Source: Rhodococcus sp. (in: high G+C Gram-positive bacteria) (lineage in GTDB: Bacteria; Actinomycetota; Actinomycetes; Mycobacteriales; Mycobacteriaceae). Taken from it: a stretch of 64,000 bases of DNA. The stretch lies in NCBI RefSeq assembly GCF_023264675.1, contig NZ_JAHFVG010000008.1:62001-126000 (forward strand), written 5' to 3'. The notes below the pieces were generated by a model that saw nothing but the letters and a program-made list of their open reading frames with translations, did not search any database and had not been told where the DNA came from. The position numbers and the translations under genes are program-made. Below are positions 1-9,313 of the stretch, piece by piece; position 1 is the stretch's first letter, and the number at the start of each line of letters is the position of its first letter.

Positions 1-75
1 GCACTCGTGCGCAGCGACGGCGTGATTCATGTCAGCGAAGCTAGCATCACCCGCGGGCCGCGGCCAAGCTCGTAG
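1..75. other. Window edge, gene assignment unresolved
   Basis: An open frame on the plus strand reads from base 1 to a TAG at 73-75 and could be the last 24 codons of a truncated gene. On the minus strand an ATG at 30-28 runs off the left edge, and a TANNNT box (TAGCTT, bases 43-38) lies 7 nt upstream of it, the spacing of a leaderless promoter. The two readings exclude each other and neither can be decided without the left flank. Confidence 0.25.
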
Positions 76-170
76 CGCGTTGGAATCATCGTGAATACAA
101 CTGTGTACGTGACCGTTTGCCTGTGGTGCGGTGGTCCGATCCCGGACTTCACCCGACGAAAGGTACCGCC

Positions 171-1112
171 ATGTCACTGGACACCCTGCCCGAAACCTCG
201 ACCGCGCTGCGCGCAGTCAAGATCGGCGGCAACATCGGCGCCCGCATCGAAGGCGTCCGCCTCGGCGGTGACCTCGACGCGACGACGGTGGACTTCATCC
301 GTCGGGCGCTGCTCGAACACAAGGTCATCTTCTTCAGCGGACAGGATCACCTCGACGACGAGAGCCAGTACGCATTCGCCGAGCTGCTGGGCTCGCCGAC
401 CACCCCTCACCCCACCGTCACCTCGCGTGGCACGAAGACCCTCGCCATCGACTCCGAGTACGGTAAGGCCAACAGTTGGCACTCCGACGTGACCTTCGTC
501 GACCGCATTCCCAAGGCGTCGATTCTGCGGGCCGTCAGCCTGCCCGAGTACGGCGGAAATACCACGTGGGCATCGCAGGTCGCCGCCTACGAGAGTCTGC
601 CGGACTCGCTGAAGGCGTTGGTGGACAACCTGTGGGCGAGGCACTCCAATGCCTACGACTACTCCGCCACCTCGGCCGAGAAGATCCAGGACGACAAGAG
701 CGCCGAATACCGCAAGGAATTCCAGTCGACCTACTTCGAGACCGAGCATCCCGTGGTGCGTGTGCACCCCGAGACGGGCGAGAAGACTTTGCTGCTCGGC
801 CATTTCATCAAGAGCTTCGTCGGATTGTCCACCAAGGAATCGCAGACGCTCTTCAATCTTCTCCAGGATCGAGTGATCAAGCTGGAGAACACCGTCCGCT
901 GGAGTTGGTCTCTCGGCGACGTCGCCATCTGGGACAACCGCGCGACGCAGCATTACGCGGTCGCGGACTGGGACGATCAGTACCGTCGCCTCGAGCGCAT
1001 CACCCTCGCCGGTGATGTTCCGGTGCACCCGAGCGGCGAGACGAGCCGCGCGATCGCCGGAGACGCGACCCACTACTCGGTGATCGACGAGCCCGTCCGC
1101 ATCACCCTCTGA
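171..1112 (+). CDS. TauD/AtsK-like alpha-ketoglutarate-dependent dioxygenase
   Basis: Predicted Fe(II)/2-oxoglutarate dioxygenase of 313 aa in the TauD family, which cleaves taurine, alkyl sulfates or related compounds by hydroxylating the carbon next to the sulfur group. The iron triad is visible as H104-x-D106 (in WHSDVTF) and H261 (in ATQHYAV), and R276 is placed to bind the 2-oxoglutarate carboxylate. The ATG at 171 has AAAGG about 8 nt upstream; an in-frame upstream start at 117 adds residues unlike the family. The stop overlaps the start of the sulfatase (ATGA), so the two are translationally coupled. The sulfatase partner favours an alkylsulfatase (AtsK-type) role over taurine, but the substrate is inferred. 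Confidence 0.9.
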   Translation: MSLDTLPETSTALRAVKIGGNIGARIEGVRLGGDLDATTVDFIRRALLEHKVIFFSGQDHLDDESQYAFAELLGSPTTPHPTVTSRGTKTLAIDSEYGKANSWHSDVTFVDRIPKASILRAVSLPEYGGNTTWASQVAAYESLPDSLKALVDNLWARHSNAYDYSATSAEKIQDDKSAEYRKEFQSTYFETEHPVVRVHPETGEKTLLLGHFIKSFVGLSTKESQTLFNLLQDRVIKLENTVRWSWSLGDVAIWDNRATQHYAVADWDDQYRRLERITLAGDVPVHPSGETSRAIAGDATHYSVIDEPVRITL

Positions 1113-3406
1113 TGACGATCCCGCCGAACGCGCGGGGTTACGAAGGTTTCGAGGGCCGAGTCGGCCGCACCACCGCCGACTCGGCCCCGTCCTGGAAGTA
1201 CCCACCGTCAGCCCCTGCAGGTGCACCGAACATCGTGGTGATCCTCGTCGACGACATGGGCTACAGCGACACCGGTCCCTACGGCTCCGAAATCGACACC
1301 CCGAATCTGGACCGGCTGGCTGCCGCCGGGGTTCGGTTCACGAACTACCACACGACACCGCTCTGCTCGCCGTCCCGCGCGGCGCTGCTGACGGGCATCA
1401 ATGCGCACCGTGCAGGCTACGGTTACGTCTCCAATGCCGATCCAGGGTTTCCAGGCCTGCGCCTGGAACTCGCGGACGATGTCCTGACGCTCCCGGAGAT
1501 ACTGCGCGAGAACGGTTATGCGACGTATGCCGTCGGGAAGTGGCATCTGGTTCGTGATGCCAACATGAGCCCCGGCTGCACCAAGGACTCGTGGCCGACG
1601 CAGCGAGGCTTCGATCGATACTACGGATCTCTCGAAGGCCTCAATTCGTTCTATCATCCGAACCAGCTGACATCCGATCTCGGCGCCGTCGAGGTCGACG
1701 AGTACCCCGAGGATTACTACCTCACCGACGATCTGACGGATCGCGCCGTGGGCTACATCAAGGATCTACGGGCACATTCCGCCGACAAACCGTTCTTCCT
1801 GTACTTCGCGCACGTGGCGATGCACGGGCCGCTGCAGGTGAAGCCCGCCGACCGCGCCAAGTACACGGGCTCCTATGCCGCGGGGTGGGATACGCTGAGG
1901 GAAAGCCGCTTTGCACGTCAGCTGCACTTGGAACTCTTCCCGGAAGGTACCCGGCAGGCGCCGCGTAACACCGAGCCCGGTTACGACGTCGAGCCGTGGG
2001 ACTCCTTGACCGCCGAGCAGCAACGACGATTCGCCGCCTACATGGAGGTGTATGCCGGGATGGTCGACAGTATCGACCAGAGCATCGGCCGAGTGCTGTC
2101 GGTCATCGAGGAACTGGGCGAACTCGACAACACCATCGTCGTGTTCACCTCCGACAACGGCGGCACCGCCGAGGGCGGGCCGGAAGGCACACGAAGCTAC
2201 CTCGCCGAGTTCGCCGGGGTGTCGGATCCGGAGTGGGTCGGCGACGTCCCCCACGACGAGGACCTGATCGGCACCGCCAAGTTGGGGGTGCACTATCCCC
2301 GCGGTTGGGGACAGACGTCGAACACGCCGTTCCGGTTCTACAAGGGCCAGACCTTCGCCGGCGGCGTGCGAGTGCCGTTCGTTCTGTCGTGGCCTGCAGG
2401 CCTGCATGCCCGAGGCGTCCGTGATCAGTACGCCTACGTGACGGACTTGGCTCCGACCTTGCTCGATCTGACGGGCATTTCTCGCACCTCTACTCGCAAA
2501 GGGCTGCCTGCCAAAGATTTCGACGGGGTGTCCTTCGCGGACGTCGTGGCGCGAAACGCGCCGTCGAGGCACACCGAGCAGTACTCCGAGATCACCGGTC
2601 ACCGCGGTTTCTACCGGGACGGGTGGAAGCTGCTTGCGCTCGCCGAGCCGGGAGCGGACATCGATGCGCCGCGGTGGCAGTTGTTCGACGTGCGCATCGA
2701 TCCCACCGAGCTGAACGACGTGTCCGGGGTGTTTCCCGACAAGGTTGCCGAACTCGCCGCTGCCTGGGACGAGGCAGCCTGGGCGAACACGGTATTCCCC
2801 TTGGTCACTCGGGCTGATCTGGCACGACGTAGGCCCGAGGAAGCGCGGTTGTCGGATCCGGTCACGATCCTCGCCGGTACCCCGACATTGGAGCGGTACC
2901 GTTCTTCTCGGTTGATCGCGTACCGCGACTTCGCGTTCACGGCATCACTTGACGGGTACGCCGTCGGCGACGAGGGCGTACTGGTGGCCCACGGAGATCC
3001 GCAGGGCGGGTATGTGCTGTACATCGAGGACGGTCGAGTGACGTTCGGGTTCAACAGTTTCGGCCGCTACACCGAGGTATCGGCCGACGTTCCCGATGGT
3101 GCCAGGTCGTTCGCCGTCGACGCCGAGGTTGCGCCGCGATTGCGCTGGAACTTCCGGATCCTGGTCGACGGCGTCGCGGTGGCAGCGTTGGACGATCAGG
3201 TCCAGTTGGTCGCAATGGCGCCCTGGACGGGCATTTCGGTAGGAATCGATTCGCGGGGGCCGGTCTCGTGGGATCTCCGCGAAAGGCGTGGCCCGTTTCG
3301 GTACACCGGGTCACTGCGATCGGTGACGTACGCCCCGGGGCCAGTGCAGGTTCCGACTCCGGTCGTCGACCGAATCGAGAGCGATGCGGAGGCGTTCGCG
3401 GATTGA
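1112..3406 (+). CDS. Type I (formylglycine) arylsulfatase
   Basis: Sulfatase of 764 aa that hydrolyses sulfate esters. C85 in the motif C-S-P-S-R (residues 85-89) is the residue converted to formylglycine by the maturation enzyme. The metal-binding pair D47-D48 (ILVDDMGYSD) lies near the N terminus and a second metal motif, FTSDNGG, lies mid-protein. The last 150 or so residues after the catalytic domain look like a beta-sandwich (LamG/concanavalin-like) extension. No signal peptide is visible, so it probably acts in the cytoplasm. Its ATG overlaps the stop of the dioxygenase. Together with the downstream binding protein it suggests scavenging of organic sulfate esters. Confidence 0.93.
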   Translation: MTIPPNARGYEGFEGRVGRTTADSAPSWKYPPSAPAGAPNIVVILVDDMGYSDTGPYGSEIDTPNLDRLAAAGVRFTNYHTTPLCSPSRAALLTGINAHRAGYGYVSNADPGFPGLRLELADDVLTLPEILRENGYATYAVGKWHLVRDANMSPGCTKDSWPTQRGFDRYYGSLEGLNSFYHPNQLTSDLGAVEVDEYPEDYYLTDDLTDRAVGYIKDLRAHSADKPFFLYFAHVAMHGPLQVKPADRAKYTGSYAAGWDTLRESRFARQLHLELFPEGTRQAPRNTEPGYDVEPWDSLTAEQQRRFAAYMEVYAGMVDSIDQSIGRVLSVIEELGELDNTIVVFTSDNGGTAEGGPEGTRSYLAEFAGVSDPEWVGDVPHDEDLIGTAKLGVHYPRGWGQTSNTPFRFYKGQTFAGGVRVPFVLSWPAGLHARGVRDQYAYVTDLAPTLLDLTGISRTSTRKGLPAKDFDGVSFADVVARNAPSRHTEQYSEITGHRGFYRDGWKLLALAEPGADIDAPRWQLFDVRIDPTELNDVSGVFPDKVAELAAAWDEAAWANTVFPLVTRADLARRRPEEARLSDPVTILAGTPTLERYRSSRLIAYRDFAFTASLDGYAVGDEGVLVAHGDPQGGYVLYIEDGRVTFGFNSFGRYTEVSADVPDGARSFAVDAEVAPRLRWNFRILVDGVAVAALDDQVQLVAMAPWTGISVGIDSRGPVSWDLRERRGPFRYTGSLRSVTYAPGPVQVPTPVVDRIESDAEAFAD

Positions 3407-3485
3407 AGCGGGCAGGTCAGCAGCGGTGTGTGCGTAGTAGCAGCCGGCCACGACCATTCACACACGGGTACCGGAGGTACACACC

Positions 3486-5015
3486 ATGATTTCACGCAGG
3501 GGTTTCCTGAGCGCGTCCGCGGGAGGAGCCGCCGCACTGTTGCTCACCGCCTGTTCGTCGGCGGTGGAGGAGGCGAAGGAGGGCGACTCGGGCGGCGTGT
3601 TGGTGATCGGTTCGCTGAGCGATCTGAACCCGTCGACGATCTTCTCCCAGTCACTGACCTCGATGACGATCGGAGGATTGGTGTTCGACACCCTCATCCG
3701 ACTCGACCCGCAGACGCTGGAGCCAACCGCGAGAGTTGCTACGTCGTGGGAGGTGTCGGACGACGGTCTCGGCGTCGTGCTGAACCTGCGGGACGACGTC
3801 ACCTTCCACTCAGGCCGACCGTTCACCTCGAAGGACGTTGCCTACGCATTCGCGAATCTCGCCGAAGACACTGCGGGGTCACAGCTGCAGGCCGCAGCAA
3901 AGACCATCGTGTCGGTGGACACCTCGGACGACCACGTTGCCAGGCTCACACTGGCGCATCCGCTGGTCAACCTCAACGACCTGCTGGAGTTCACGCTGCT
4001 CACCGACTCCGAGTCGGAAGCGGGACTGCTGGCCGGTGAGCAATTCGTTGGCACCGGGCCGTTCGTCTTCGGCTCCTGGCAACGCGGCCAACAGTCCGAC
4101 TGGACACGCAACGAGAACTACTGGGGTAGCACGGCCGTGCTCGACGGGGTGACCATCCGCGTCGTCCCGGACAGTTCGGCACTGCTGTCCTCGGTGCGCA
4201 GCGGCCAGACCAACGCGGTGATCGGAGTGTCCGCGCAGGATGCCCGTCCGTTCGGTGACGGCTATCAGGTGGAGAACGAGGACGTCTACGACGTGGCCTA
4301 CTACCTCGGTGCCAACGTCGCGAATCCGCTGTTGGCAGACAAAAGGATTCGCCAGGCCATCTCGTATGCAGTCGATCGCGAACGGATCGTCGACGAGGTT
4401 CTCGGTGGTACCGGGATCAGCTCCAGCGCACCCTGGCCCGAGTCCTCCCCCGCCTACGACGAACGTGCCCGCGGCTTCTACTCCCGTGACCTCGACAAGG
4501 CACGCGCGCTGCTGGCCGACGCAGGAGGGGCGCCGACTCAGCCCGTGCTGCTGTCCTACGGCACCGGCCTTGCACCCGCGCGGACCATCGCCGCCATCAT
4601 CGAGAACAACCTCGCCGAGATCGGGTTCACCGTCACCCTCGACCCCCGCGAACAGGCAGCCTTCTCGCCGTTCCTGAACAGTGGGCAGCACCAACTGTGG
4701 ATCAACCCGCATGGATTTGCGCAGCTCAATCCCTCGACGCTCGCCACCGGGGCGGCGCCGTTCAAGCCTGCGAAGAACCTCTCGGGCTACAGCTCACCCG
4801 AATACACGGCCATCGTCGACCGCCTCTGGACGCACGCCGACGCCGAAAGCGACGAGGCGAAGGCGTCGTACCGGGAGTTTTCGGACCTGCTGCTGGACGA
4901 GCAATTCGTCATCGATCTCGCGATCACCACCAACACCAACATCTACTCCGCCGGAGTTCGCGGCGTTGCATGGAATCGGTACAAGAACCTCGATCTCGGC
5001 GGGGCGTCTCTCTAG
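3486..5015 (+). CDS. Peptide-type ABC transporter substrate-binding lipoprotein (SBP_bac_5)
   Basis: Solute-binding protein of 509 aa, family 5 (dipeptide/oligopeptide/nickel type). The N terminus combines a twin-arginine motif (S3-RRGFL) with a lipobox ending at C23 (LLTAC), so it should be exported by Tat and lipidated. GGAGG sits 8 nt before the ATG. It follows the sulfatase by 79 bp on the same strand, but no permease or ATPase gene is beside it, because the next gene is convergent and overlaps its stop by 4 bp. It may deliver an organosulfur ligand to a transporter encoded elsewhere; this is inferred from context only. Confidence 0.9.
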   Translation: MISRRGFLSASAGGAAALLLTACSSAVEEAKEGDSGGVLVIGSLSDLNPSTIFSQSLTSMTIGGLVFDTLIRLDPQTLEPTARVATSWEVSDDGLGVVLNLRDDVTFHSGRPFTSKDVAYAFANLAEDTAGSQLQAAAKTIVSVDTSDDHVARLTLAHPLVNLNDLLEFTLLTDSESEAGLLAGEQFVGTGPFVFGSWQRGQQSDWTRNENYWGSTAVLDGVTIRVVPDSSALLSSVRSGQTNAVIGVSAQDARPFGDGYQVENEDVYDVAYYLGANVANPLLADKRIRQAISYAVDRERIVDEVLGGTGISSSAPWPESSPAYDERARGFYSRDLDKARALLADAGGAPTQPVLLSYGTGLAPARTIAAIIENNLAEIGFTVTLDPREQAAFSPFLNSGQHQLWINPHGFAQLNPSTLATGAAPFKPAKNLSGYSSPEYTAIVDRLWTHADAESDEAKASYREFSDLLLDEQFVIDLAITTNTNIYSAGVRGVAWNRYKNLDLGGASL

Positions 5016-5341
5016 CGCGGCGCATACATGATGACGGCAACGCCGATGAGGCATACCGACGCCCCGATCGTGTCGTAGCGATCGGGGCGGAAGCCGTCCA
5101 TCACCATCGCCCACAGCAACGACCCGGTGACGAACACGCCGCCATAGGCCGCCAGAATTCGCCCGAAGTTGGCGTCGGGTTGCAGCGTCGCCACGAAACC
5201 GTATGCGCCGAGGGCAATTACCCCGAGCCCCATCCACAGCCACCCCTTGTGCTCGCGGACTCCCTGCCACACGAGCCAGGCGCCGCCGATCTCGAACACC
5301 GCCGCGACGACGAACAGGACGATGGACTTCAGCACGGTCAT
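5012..5341 (-). CDS. YnfA/UPF0060 family membrane protein
   Basis: Small integral membrane protein of 109 aa with four hydrophobic helices, matching the UPF0060 (YnfA) family of small-multidrug-resistance-like proteins. The family hallmark around [14 protein letters not shown] at the N terminus and the conserved stretch AAYGGVFV in the third helix are present. The last base pairs overlap the stop of the convergent SBP gene. YnfA has been linked to drug efflux in enterobacteria; the role here is unknown. Confidence 0.88.
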   Translation of the reverse strand: MTVLKSIVLFVVAAVFEIGGAWLVWQGVREHKGWLWMGLGVIALGAYGFVATLQPDANFGRILAAYGGVFVTGSLLWAMVMDGFRPDRYDTIGASVCLIGVAVIMYAPR

Positions 5342-5352
5342 GGGATCAAAGC

Positions 5353-6351
5353 CTAGGTAGTCCGGGACGAGGTCGTATACGGCCCCGTCGGGCGGTCATG
5401 GTATCCCTTCGCACCGATGACCGCCGTGAGCTCGCTGAACGGCGGCTCACCCTTCCGGAGGCGGCCGAGAGCCCAGCCGAACCCGTGCTCGGGCTCCCAC
5501 CCGAGGTCTCGGCGCGCGGCAGTGTTGAGGTAGACGCGGTCAACGCTGGGGAACATGCGCCAGCCCGACGAGTGGTAGATCTCCGCGTACTCGGGGAAGT
5601 GTCGCCTCACGACCGCCGGAGCATCGACCCTGAGCTGCGCGAGATCCGACTCGTCGAACGGCGTGGTCGCACTGATGATGTAGCGGCCGAACCCGAGTGT
5701 GGCGGCCGACGCGATGACACATTCGTGGGCGTCCACTGCATCGGCGATGTCGACTCGCCGGTAGAGCAGTTCGTTCACTTTCAGGTTTGCATCGGGGTAC
5801 GCCGCCTGAACCTCGGGGCGGTCGTCTGCCTCCGGGAAGAATCGAGAGGTGCGCAACACGACGACGGGCAGGCCGTGCTCCCGATGGAACAGGGCACACA
5901 GATCTTCGGCGGCGGTCTTGGTGGCGCCGTAGATGTTCTTCGGTATCGGTGCCACCTCTTCGGTGATCCATGCCGCCGGTGCGCCCGCCGGTGGTGTCAT
6001 CGCCCCACCGAACGTCGTGGTCGAGCTGGTGAACACGAACCGTCCGACGCCGGCGGCCACCGCCTCTTCCAGCAGCACAAGGGTTCCCGTGACGTTGACG
6101 TCGACGAAGTCCTGTTTGCTGTGACTACCGACGTGCGGCTTGTGCAGCGTCGCCGAGTGGACGATGGCGTCGACCCCCTGCACTGCGGCCCGGACTGCCG
6201 AACGGTCGCCGACCGATGCGACGTGAGTAGTCCACGGCGACGCCGACACATCCAACCCGGCGACCTCGTGCCCGCGGGATCGTAAGGTCCTGACCATCGC
6301 CTCCCCGAGGTGCCCGGAACTACCCGTGACAAGGATCCGAAGTGGGTGCAC
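5353..6351 (-). CDS. NAD-dependent epimerase/dehydratase (extended SDR)
   Basis: Short-chain dehydrogenase of the extended, sugar-nucleotide epimerase type, 332 aa from the GTG at 6351. The Rossmann motif TGSSGHLG is at residues 9-16, a catalytic serine region ([10 protein letters not shown]) lies mid-protein, and the Y-x3-K pair is in IYGATK. The open frame extends to a TTG at 6390, but the protein homology begins at the GTG. It lies 48 bp downstream of the MarR gene on the same strand and may be co-transcribed with it. The substrate cannot be told from sequence; it is separate from the EPS operons. Confidence 0.85.
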   Translation of the reverse strand: MHPLRILVTGSSGHLGEAMVRTLRSRGHEVAGLDVSASPWTTHVASVGDRSAVRAAVQGVDAIVHSATLHKPHVGSHSKQDFVDVNVTGTLVLLEEAVAAGVGRFVFTSSTTTFGGAMTPPAGAPAAWITEEVAPIPKNIYGATKTAAEDLCALFHREHGLPVVVLRTSRFFPEADDRPEVQAAYPDANLKVNELLYRRVDIADAVDAHECVIASAATLGFGRYIISATTPFDESDLAQLRVDAPAVVRRHFPEYAEIYHSSGWRMFPSVDRVYLNTAARRDLGWEPEHGFGWALGRLRKGEPPFSELTAVIGAKGYHDRPTGPYTTSSRTT

Positions 6352-6399
6352 ATCAGCCAGAGTAGAACGACTGGCCGGCTGGCTGTGCAACCCCGGAAT

Positions 6400-6927
6400 T
6401 CACGAATCCGGGGATCCCTGTTCGCCGACAGCCGAGGACAAACGGGACTCCATCGATTCCGCGAGGCGCGCCAAGGAGTCGAGCACCGCCCGTCGTTCCG
6501 CGCCCAAACCCGCCAGCATCCTGCCGTGTGCCTCCAGCTCTCGCGGAAAGACCTCGTCGATCACGGTCTGCCCACGCTCGGTCACACTGATCAGCGCAGA
6601 CCGACGATCCGCCGGATTGATCACGCGAACAATGAGATTGCGCTTCTCCATCCTCGCCAACGTCTTGCTCACCCCGGCACGGGTCATCCCCAGGAGCTCG
6701 GCCAGCCGAATCGCCGTAAGGGGCTGCTCAGCGTGTCGAAGCGGTACGAGCAGCTCGACCTCCGCCGATGTCACGCCTGCTTTCTGGTAGATCGGTTCGA
6801 CCACCAGGTCCATCACGCTCGTGATCCGCTTGACCTGCGCCACAACCTCCATCGGTGAGGTATCCAGATCGGGATGCCGCTCGGTCCACAACTCGTGGGT
6901 CCGCGTTCGCAGAGTTTCGACAGCCAT
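6400..6927 (-). CDS. MarR family transcriptional regulator
   Basis: Winged helix-turn-helix repressor of about 175 aa. The recognition region (RLAELLGMTRAGVSKTLARM) and the wing (VRVINPADRRSALISVT) are typical of MarR. An ATG at 6939 in the same frame would start inside the palindromic operator, so the ATG at 6927 is preferred. It is divergent from the thioredoxin-reductase-like flavoprotein, with only about 70 bp between them containing the operator. It therefore probably represses itself and that flavoprotein, and perhaps the epimerase downstream. Confidence 0.9.
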   Translation of the reverse strand: MAVETLRTRTHELWTERHPDLDTSPMEVVAQVKRITSVMDLVVEPIYQKAGVTSAEVELLVPLRHAEQPLTAIRLAELLGMTRAGVSKTLARMEKRNLIVRVINPADRRSALISVTERGQTVIDEVFPRELEAHGRMLAGLGAERRAVLDSLARLAESMESRLSSAVGEQGSPDS

Positions 6928-6939
6928 ATCCACCACCAT

Positions 6940-6977
6940 TTGTTAACCAGTTGACAATTTGCTACGTTCGCTAGCCT
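6940..6977. promoter_or_regulatory. MarR operator and divergent promoter
   Basis: An 18-bp inverted repeat, TTGTTAAC-CA-GTTGACAA (6940-6957, one mismatch), lies between the divergent MarR and flavoprotein genes. Its right half contains a consensus -35 hexamer TTGACA (6951-6956), followed 15 nt later by TAGCCT (6972-6977), a TANNNT -10 box for the plus-strand gene. Repressor bound here would block RNA polymerase. This layout is usual for MarR autoregulation. Confidence 0.55.
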
Positions 6978-6998
6978 AACCCAACGACAGGAGCACAC

Positions 6999-7928
6999 GT
7001 GACCTACGACGTCGTGATCGTCGGTGCGAGCGCGGCAGGCCTGAGTGCCGCGCTGATATTGACCCGTTCCCTCCGTCGCGTGGCGGTCATCGACGCCGGT
7101 GAACCCCGCAACGCCCCCGCACAGCACGTCCACGGCTTCATCTCGCGAGACGGCGTTTCTCCCGACGCGTTGCTCGATGCCGGACGCGCCGAAGTTCTCG
7201 GCTACGGCGGCAACATCATTCGAGATCGTGTGCAGACCGTGGACACGACGGCGAACGGCTTCCGAGTCCGCTGCGACACCGGCGATTTCGAGACCCGAGC
7301 AGTGCTGATCGCGACCGGCCTGCGAGACGAACTACCTCGAATCCCCGGCATCGCCGAGCAGTGGGGCACCGATGTCCTGCACTGCCCGTACTGCCACGGC
7401 TACGAAGTGCGGGACACGCCCATCGGGATGATCGGCGGTGACAACCGACCGTTCAGCGTGCATCAGGCCGCCCTTCTGCGGCAGTGGTCCGAGGACGTCG
7501 TCTTCTTTCCCCATACGATCGAACTGACGGCCGACGAACGCCGACGCATCTCCTCGCGGGCACGGATCGTGGACGGCCGAGTACGCCGGATCGTCGCCGA
7601 GGACGGCCGAGTGCGAGCCGTCGTTCTCGAAAACGGCGACACCGTCGCACGATCGGTGGTGTTCATCGGTCCTCGATTCATTCCTCGCGACGAGTTGCTG
7701 ACCGGGCTCGGCTGCGACACCGGCTCCGAAGGCTGGGTCTCCGTGGACCCCACCGGCCGCACCAGCGTGCCCGGGGTGTGGGCCGCAGGCAATGTCGTCG
7801 ACTCGCCGGCACAGCTCGTCAACGCCGCTGCCGCAGGGTCGAAGGCCGGCATCTCACTCAATCACTATCTCGTGGAACTCGACATTCACCAGCCGAACGG
7901 ATCGGGGTCGACCCCGGGGAACCACTGA
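6999..7928 (+). CDS. Thioredoxin-reductase-like NAD(P)/FAD-dependent oxidoreductase
   Basis: Flavoprotein disulfide reductase of 309 aa. The FAD Rossmann motif is GASAAG (residues 9-14), and the redox-active pair is C129-P-Y-C132 in [10 protein letters not shown] second nucleotide-binding region follows, with a C-terminal FAD motif around VWAAGNV. The GTG start has AGGAG 7 nt upstream. No thioredoxin gene is adjacent, so the partner may be a low-molecular-weight thiol or a small-molecule disulfide. Its 3' end overlaps the convergent peptide deformylase gene by 43 bp. Control by the adjacent MarR protein is inferred from the operator. Confidence 0.9.
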   Translation: MTYDVVIVGASAAGLSAALILTRSLRRVAVIDAGEPRNAPAQHVHGFISRDGVSPDALLDAGRAEVLGYGGNIIRDRVQTVDTTANGFRVRCDTGDFETRAVLIATGLRDELPRIPGIAEQWGTDVLHCPYCHGYEVRDTPIGMIGGDNRPFSVHQAALLRQWSEDVVFFPHTIELTADERRRISSRARIVDGRVRRIVAEDGRVRAVVLENGDTVARSVVFIGPRFIPRDELLTGLGCDTGSEGWVSVDPTGRTSVPGVWAAGNVVDSPAQLVNAAAAGSKAGISLNHYLVELDIHQPNGSGSTPGNH

Positions 7929-8458
7929 TTGCCTGCGACCGTCCACTGCCGTCGCTTGATCATCTTCCTGGCCGCGCGCTGATTGCGCCCGACCAACCGA
8001 TCGAGGTACAGGTGTCCACGGAGGTGGTCGGTCTCGTGCTGTAGGCAGCGCGCCAGATAATCACGTCCCTCGACGACCACCGGTTCGCCGTGGACATCGA
8101 CCCCGCTCACCCGCGCCCAGTCGGCACGGCCCGTCGGGAATCGCTCTCCCGGTACCGACAAGCACCCTTCGATGTCATCGTCGGGGTCAGGCATCGTCTC
8201 GGGCAGTTCGGAGGTCTCCAGTACCGGGTTCACGACGCATCCGCGGTGCCGCACGCGATCGTCGTCGACGAGGTCGTAGACGAACACCGACCGCGGATCC
8301 CCCACTTGGTTGGCGGCGAGCCCGGCGCCGTGAGCCACGGTATTGGTCTCGAAAAGATCCTCGACGAAAGCAGCGAGCTCGTCACCGAACACGGTCACCT
8401 GCACGGCAGGCGTAGCCAGAACGGGGTCTCCTACGATGACTATGGGACGAATCGCCAT
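7886..8458 (-). CDS. def: Peptide deformylase
   Basis: Metalloenzyme of 190 aa that removes the N-formyl group from new proteins. All three family motifs are present: GAGLAANQ (Q51), EGCLS with metal ligand C99, and H141-E-T-D-H145. The ATG at 8458 is chosen because the conserved family start ([13 protein letters not shown]) follows it; an in-frame ATG four codons upstream is possible. The -10-like TATGCT (8471-8466) is 7 nt before the start, so the gene may have its own leaderless promoter although it is the last gene of the EPS minus-strand run. The stop lies inside the convergent flavoprotein gene. Confidence 0.93.
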   Translation of the reverse strand: MAIRPIVIVGDPVLATPAVQVTVFGDELAAFVEDLFETNTVAHGAGLAANQVGDPRSVFVYDLVDDDRVRHRGCVVNPVLETSELPETMPDPDDDIEGCLSVPGERFPTGRADWARVSGVDVHGEPVVVEGRDYLARCLQHETDHLRGHLYLDRLVGRNQRAARKMIKRRQWTVAGNQWFPGVDPDPFGW

Positions 8459-8465
8459 GTGTGCG

Positions 8466-8471
8466 AGCATA
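8466..8471 (-). promoter_or_regulatory. Candidate leaderless -10 box for def
   Basis: TATGCT on the minus strand, 7 nt before the ATG at 8458. It fits the actinobacterial TANNNT -10 consensus, no Shine-Dalgarno sequence is visible, and the -35 is not recognisable. Confidence 0.35.
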
Positions 8472-8480
8472 CTTGTCCGA

Positions 8481-9302
8481 CTATCGACCGGAGTCGAAGA
8501 CCTCCGCATACTGCTTCCACATCCGGGCACCGAGCTCCCGTTGTCCCGCGGCGTTGTAGTGGATCTTCTCGCTCTCGCTGTTGTACATCCCGCCCGGTCC
8601 GGCGACGAAGACGACTCCTTCCCGACGATTGGGCGTATCCCGGTGCACCGCATCGATCACCGGGTAGTCCTGATGTCCCGACGCTATCTCGTCGGGAACC
8701 ATCTGCCCGACGACGAACGGTACGTTGCCGAATTCCTTTCGCAGAGTGTCGATCACGCTGTCCAGCTTCTCGGCGTACACCGGTCCTGGTGTCAGCGGAA
8801 CGTCGCTCTCCCCCTGATGCCACAACACCACGGCCAGCTCGTTACCCATCCCGACGGCTGACCTGATGCGCTCCACAGCGTTCCAGAACAGATTCGACCG
8901 AGCACCACGATCGGCAGGATCCCACGACACCCCGCGCACCCGTGCAAATGCCGAGTCGCCTCGGGCGTAGGGAACCAACAACACCGGCCGACCACTGGAC
9001 TCGGCCAGCTGTACCGCGAACGTCGTCGCGAAACCGACTGCCTTCGACGGCACTTCATGGAAGAGCGGATCGCAGCCGGCGACTATGGTGTCCTTCGACT
9101 TGCCCGACGCCGCCCACTGATGCACCCGCGGATGCGGCGCGTCCAGACCGTTCCTGTCGAGCCCGACGCCCGCTCCGTGCGCATTGGACTGACCGAGGAC
9201 CGCGACGACGAGGTACGGCTCGTCGAACGGCGTCACCGGCAGGCCAGTACCCATGCGGCGCTTGATCACATCTTTCAAGCGCACCTTCAGACTCTCGATC
9301 AT
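8481..9302 (-). CDS. SGNH/sialate O-acetylesterase-like hydrolase
   Basis: Esterase-like protein of 273 aa. The nucleophile block is GQSNAHG (S39), followed by the block WHQGESD (residues 161-167) and a C-terminal His in KIHYNAAG, the pattern of the DUF303/SASA (sialate O-acetylesterase) group. No signal peptide is visible. The ATG at 9302 has GAGGGG about 5 nt upstream; the open frame extends much further upstream only as a shadow of the lipase gene. It lies 11 bp after lipase 1 in the EPS operon. A role in removing acyl groups from a polysaccharide or its precursor is plausible but inferred. Confidence 0.85.
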   Translation of the reverse strand: MIESLKVRLKDVIKRRMGTGLPVTPFDEPYLVVAVLGQSNAHGAGVGLDRNGLDAPHPRVHQWAASGKSKDTIVAGCDPLFHEVPSKAVGFATTFAVQLAESSGRPVLLVPYARGDSAFARVRGVSWDPADRGARSNLFWNAVERIRSAVGMGNELAVVLWHQGESDVPLTPGPVYAEKLDSVIDTLRKEFGNVPFVVGQMVPDEIASGHQDYPVIDAVHRDTPNRREGVVFVAGPGGMYNSESEKIHYNAAGQRELGARMWKQYAEVFDSGR

Positions 9303-9313
9303 TGCCCCTCTTC

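Noticed and set aside
174..1226. Long minus-strand open frame opposite the TauD and sulfatase genes
   Set aside because: It is a complementary-strand shadow caused by high GC at third codon positions; the plus strand carries clear iron-binding motifs.
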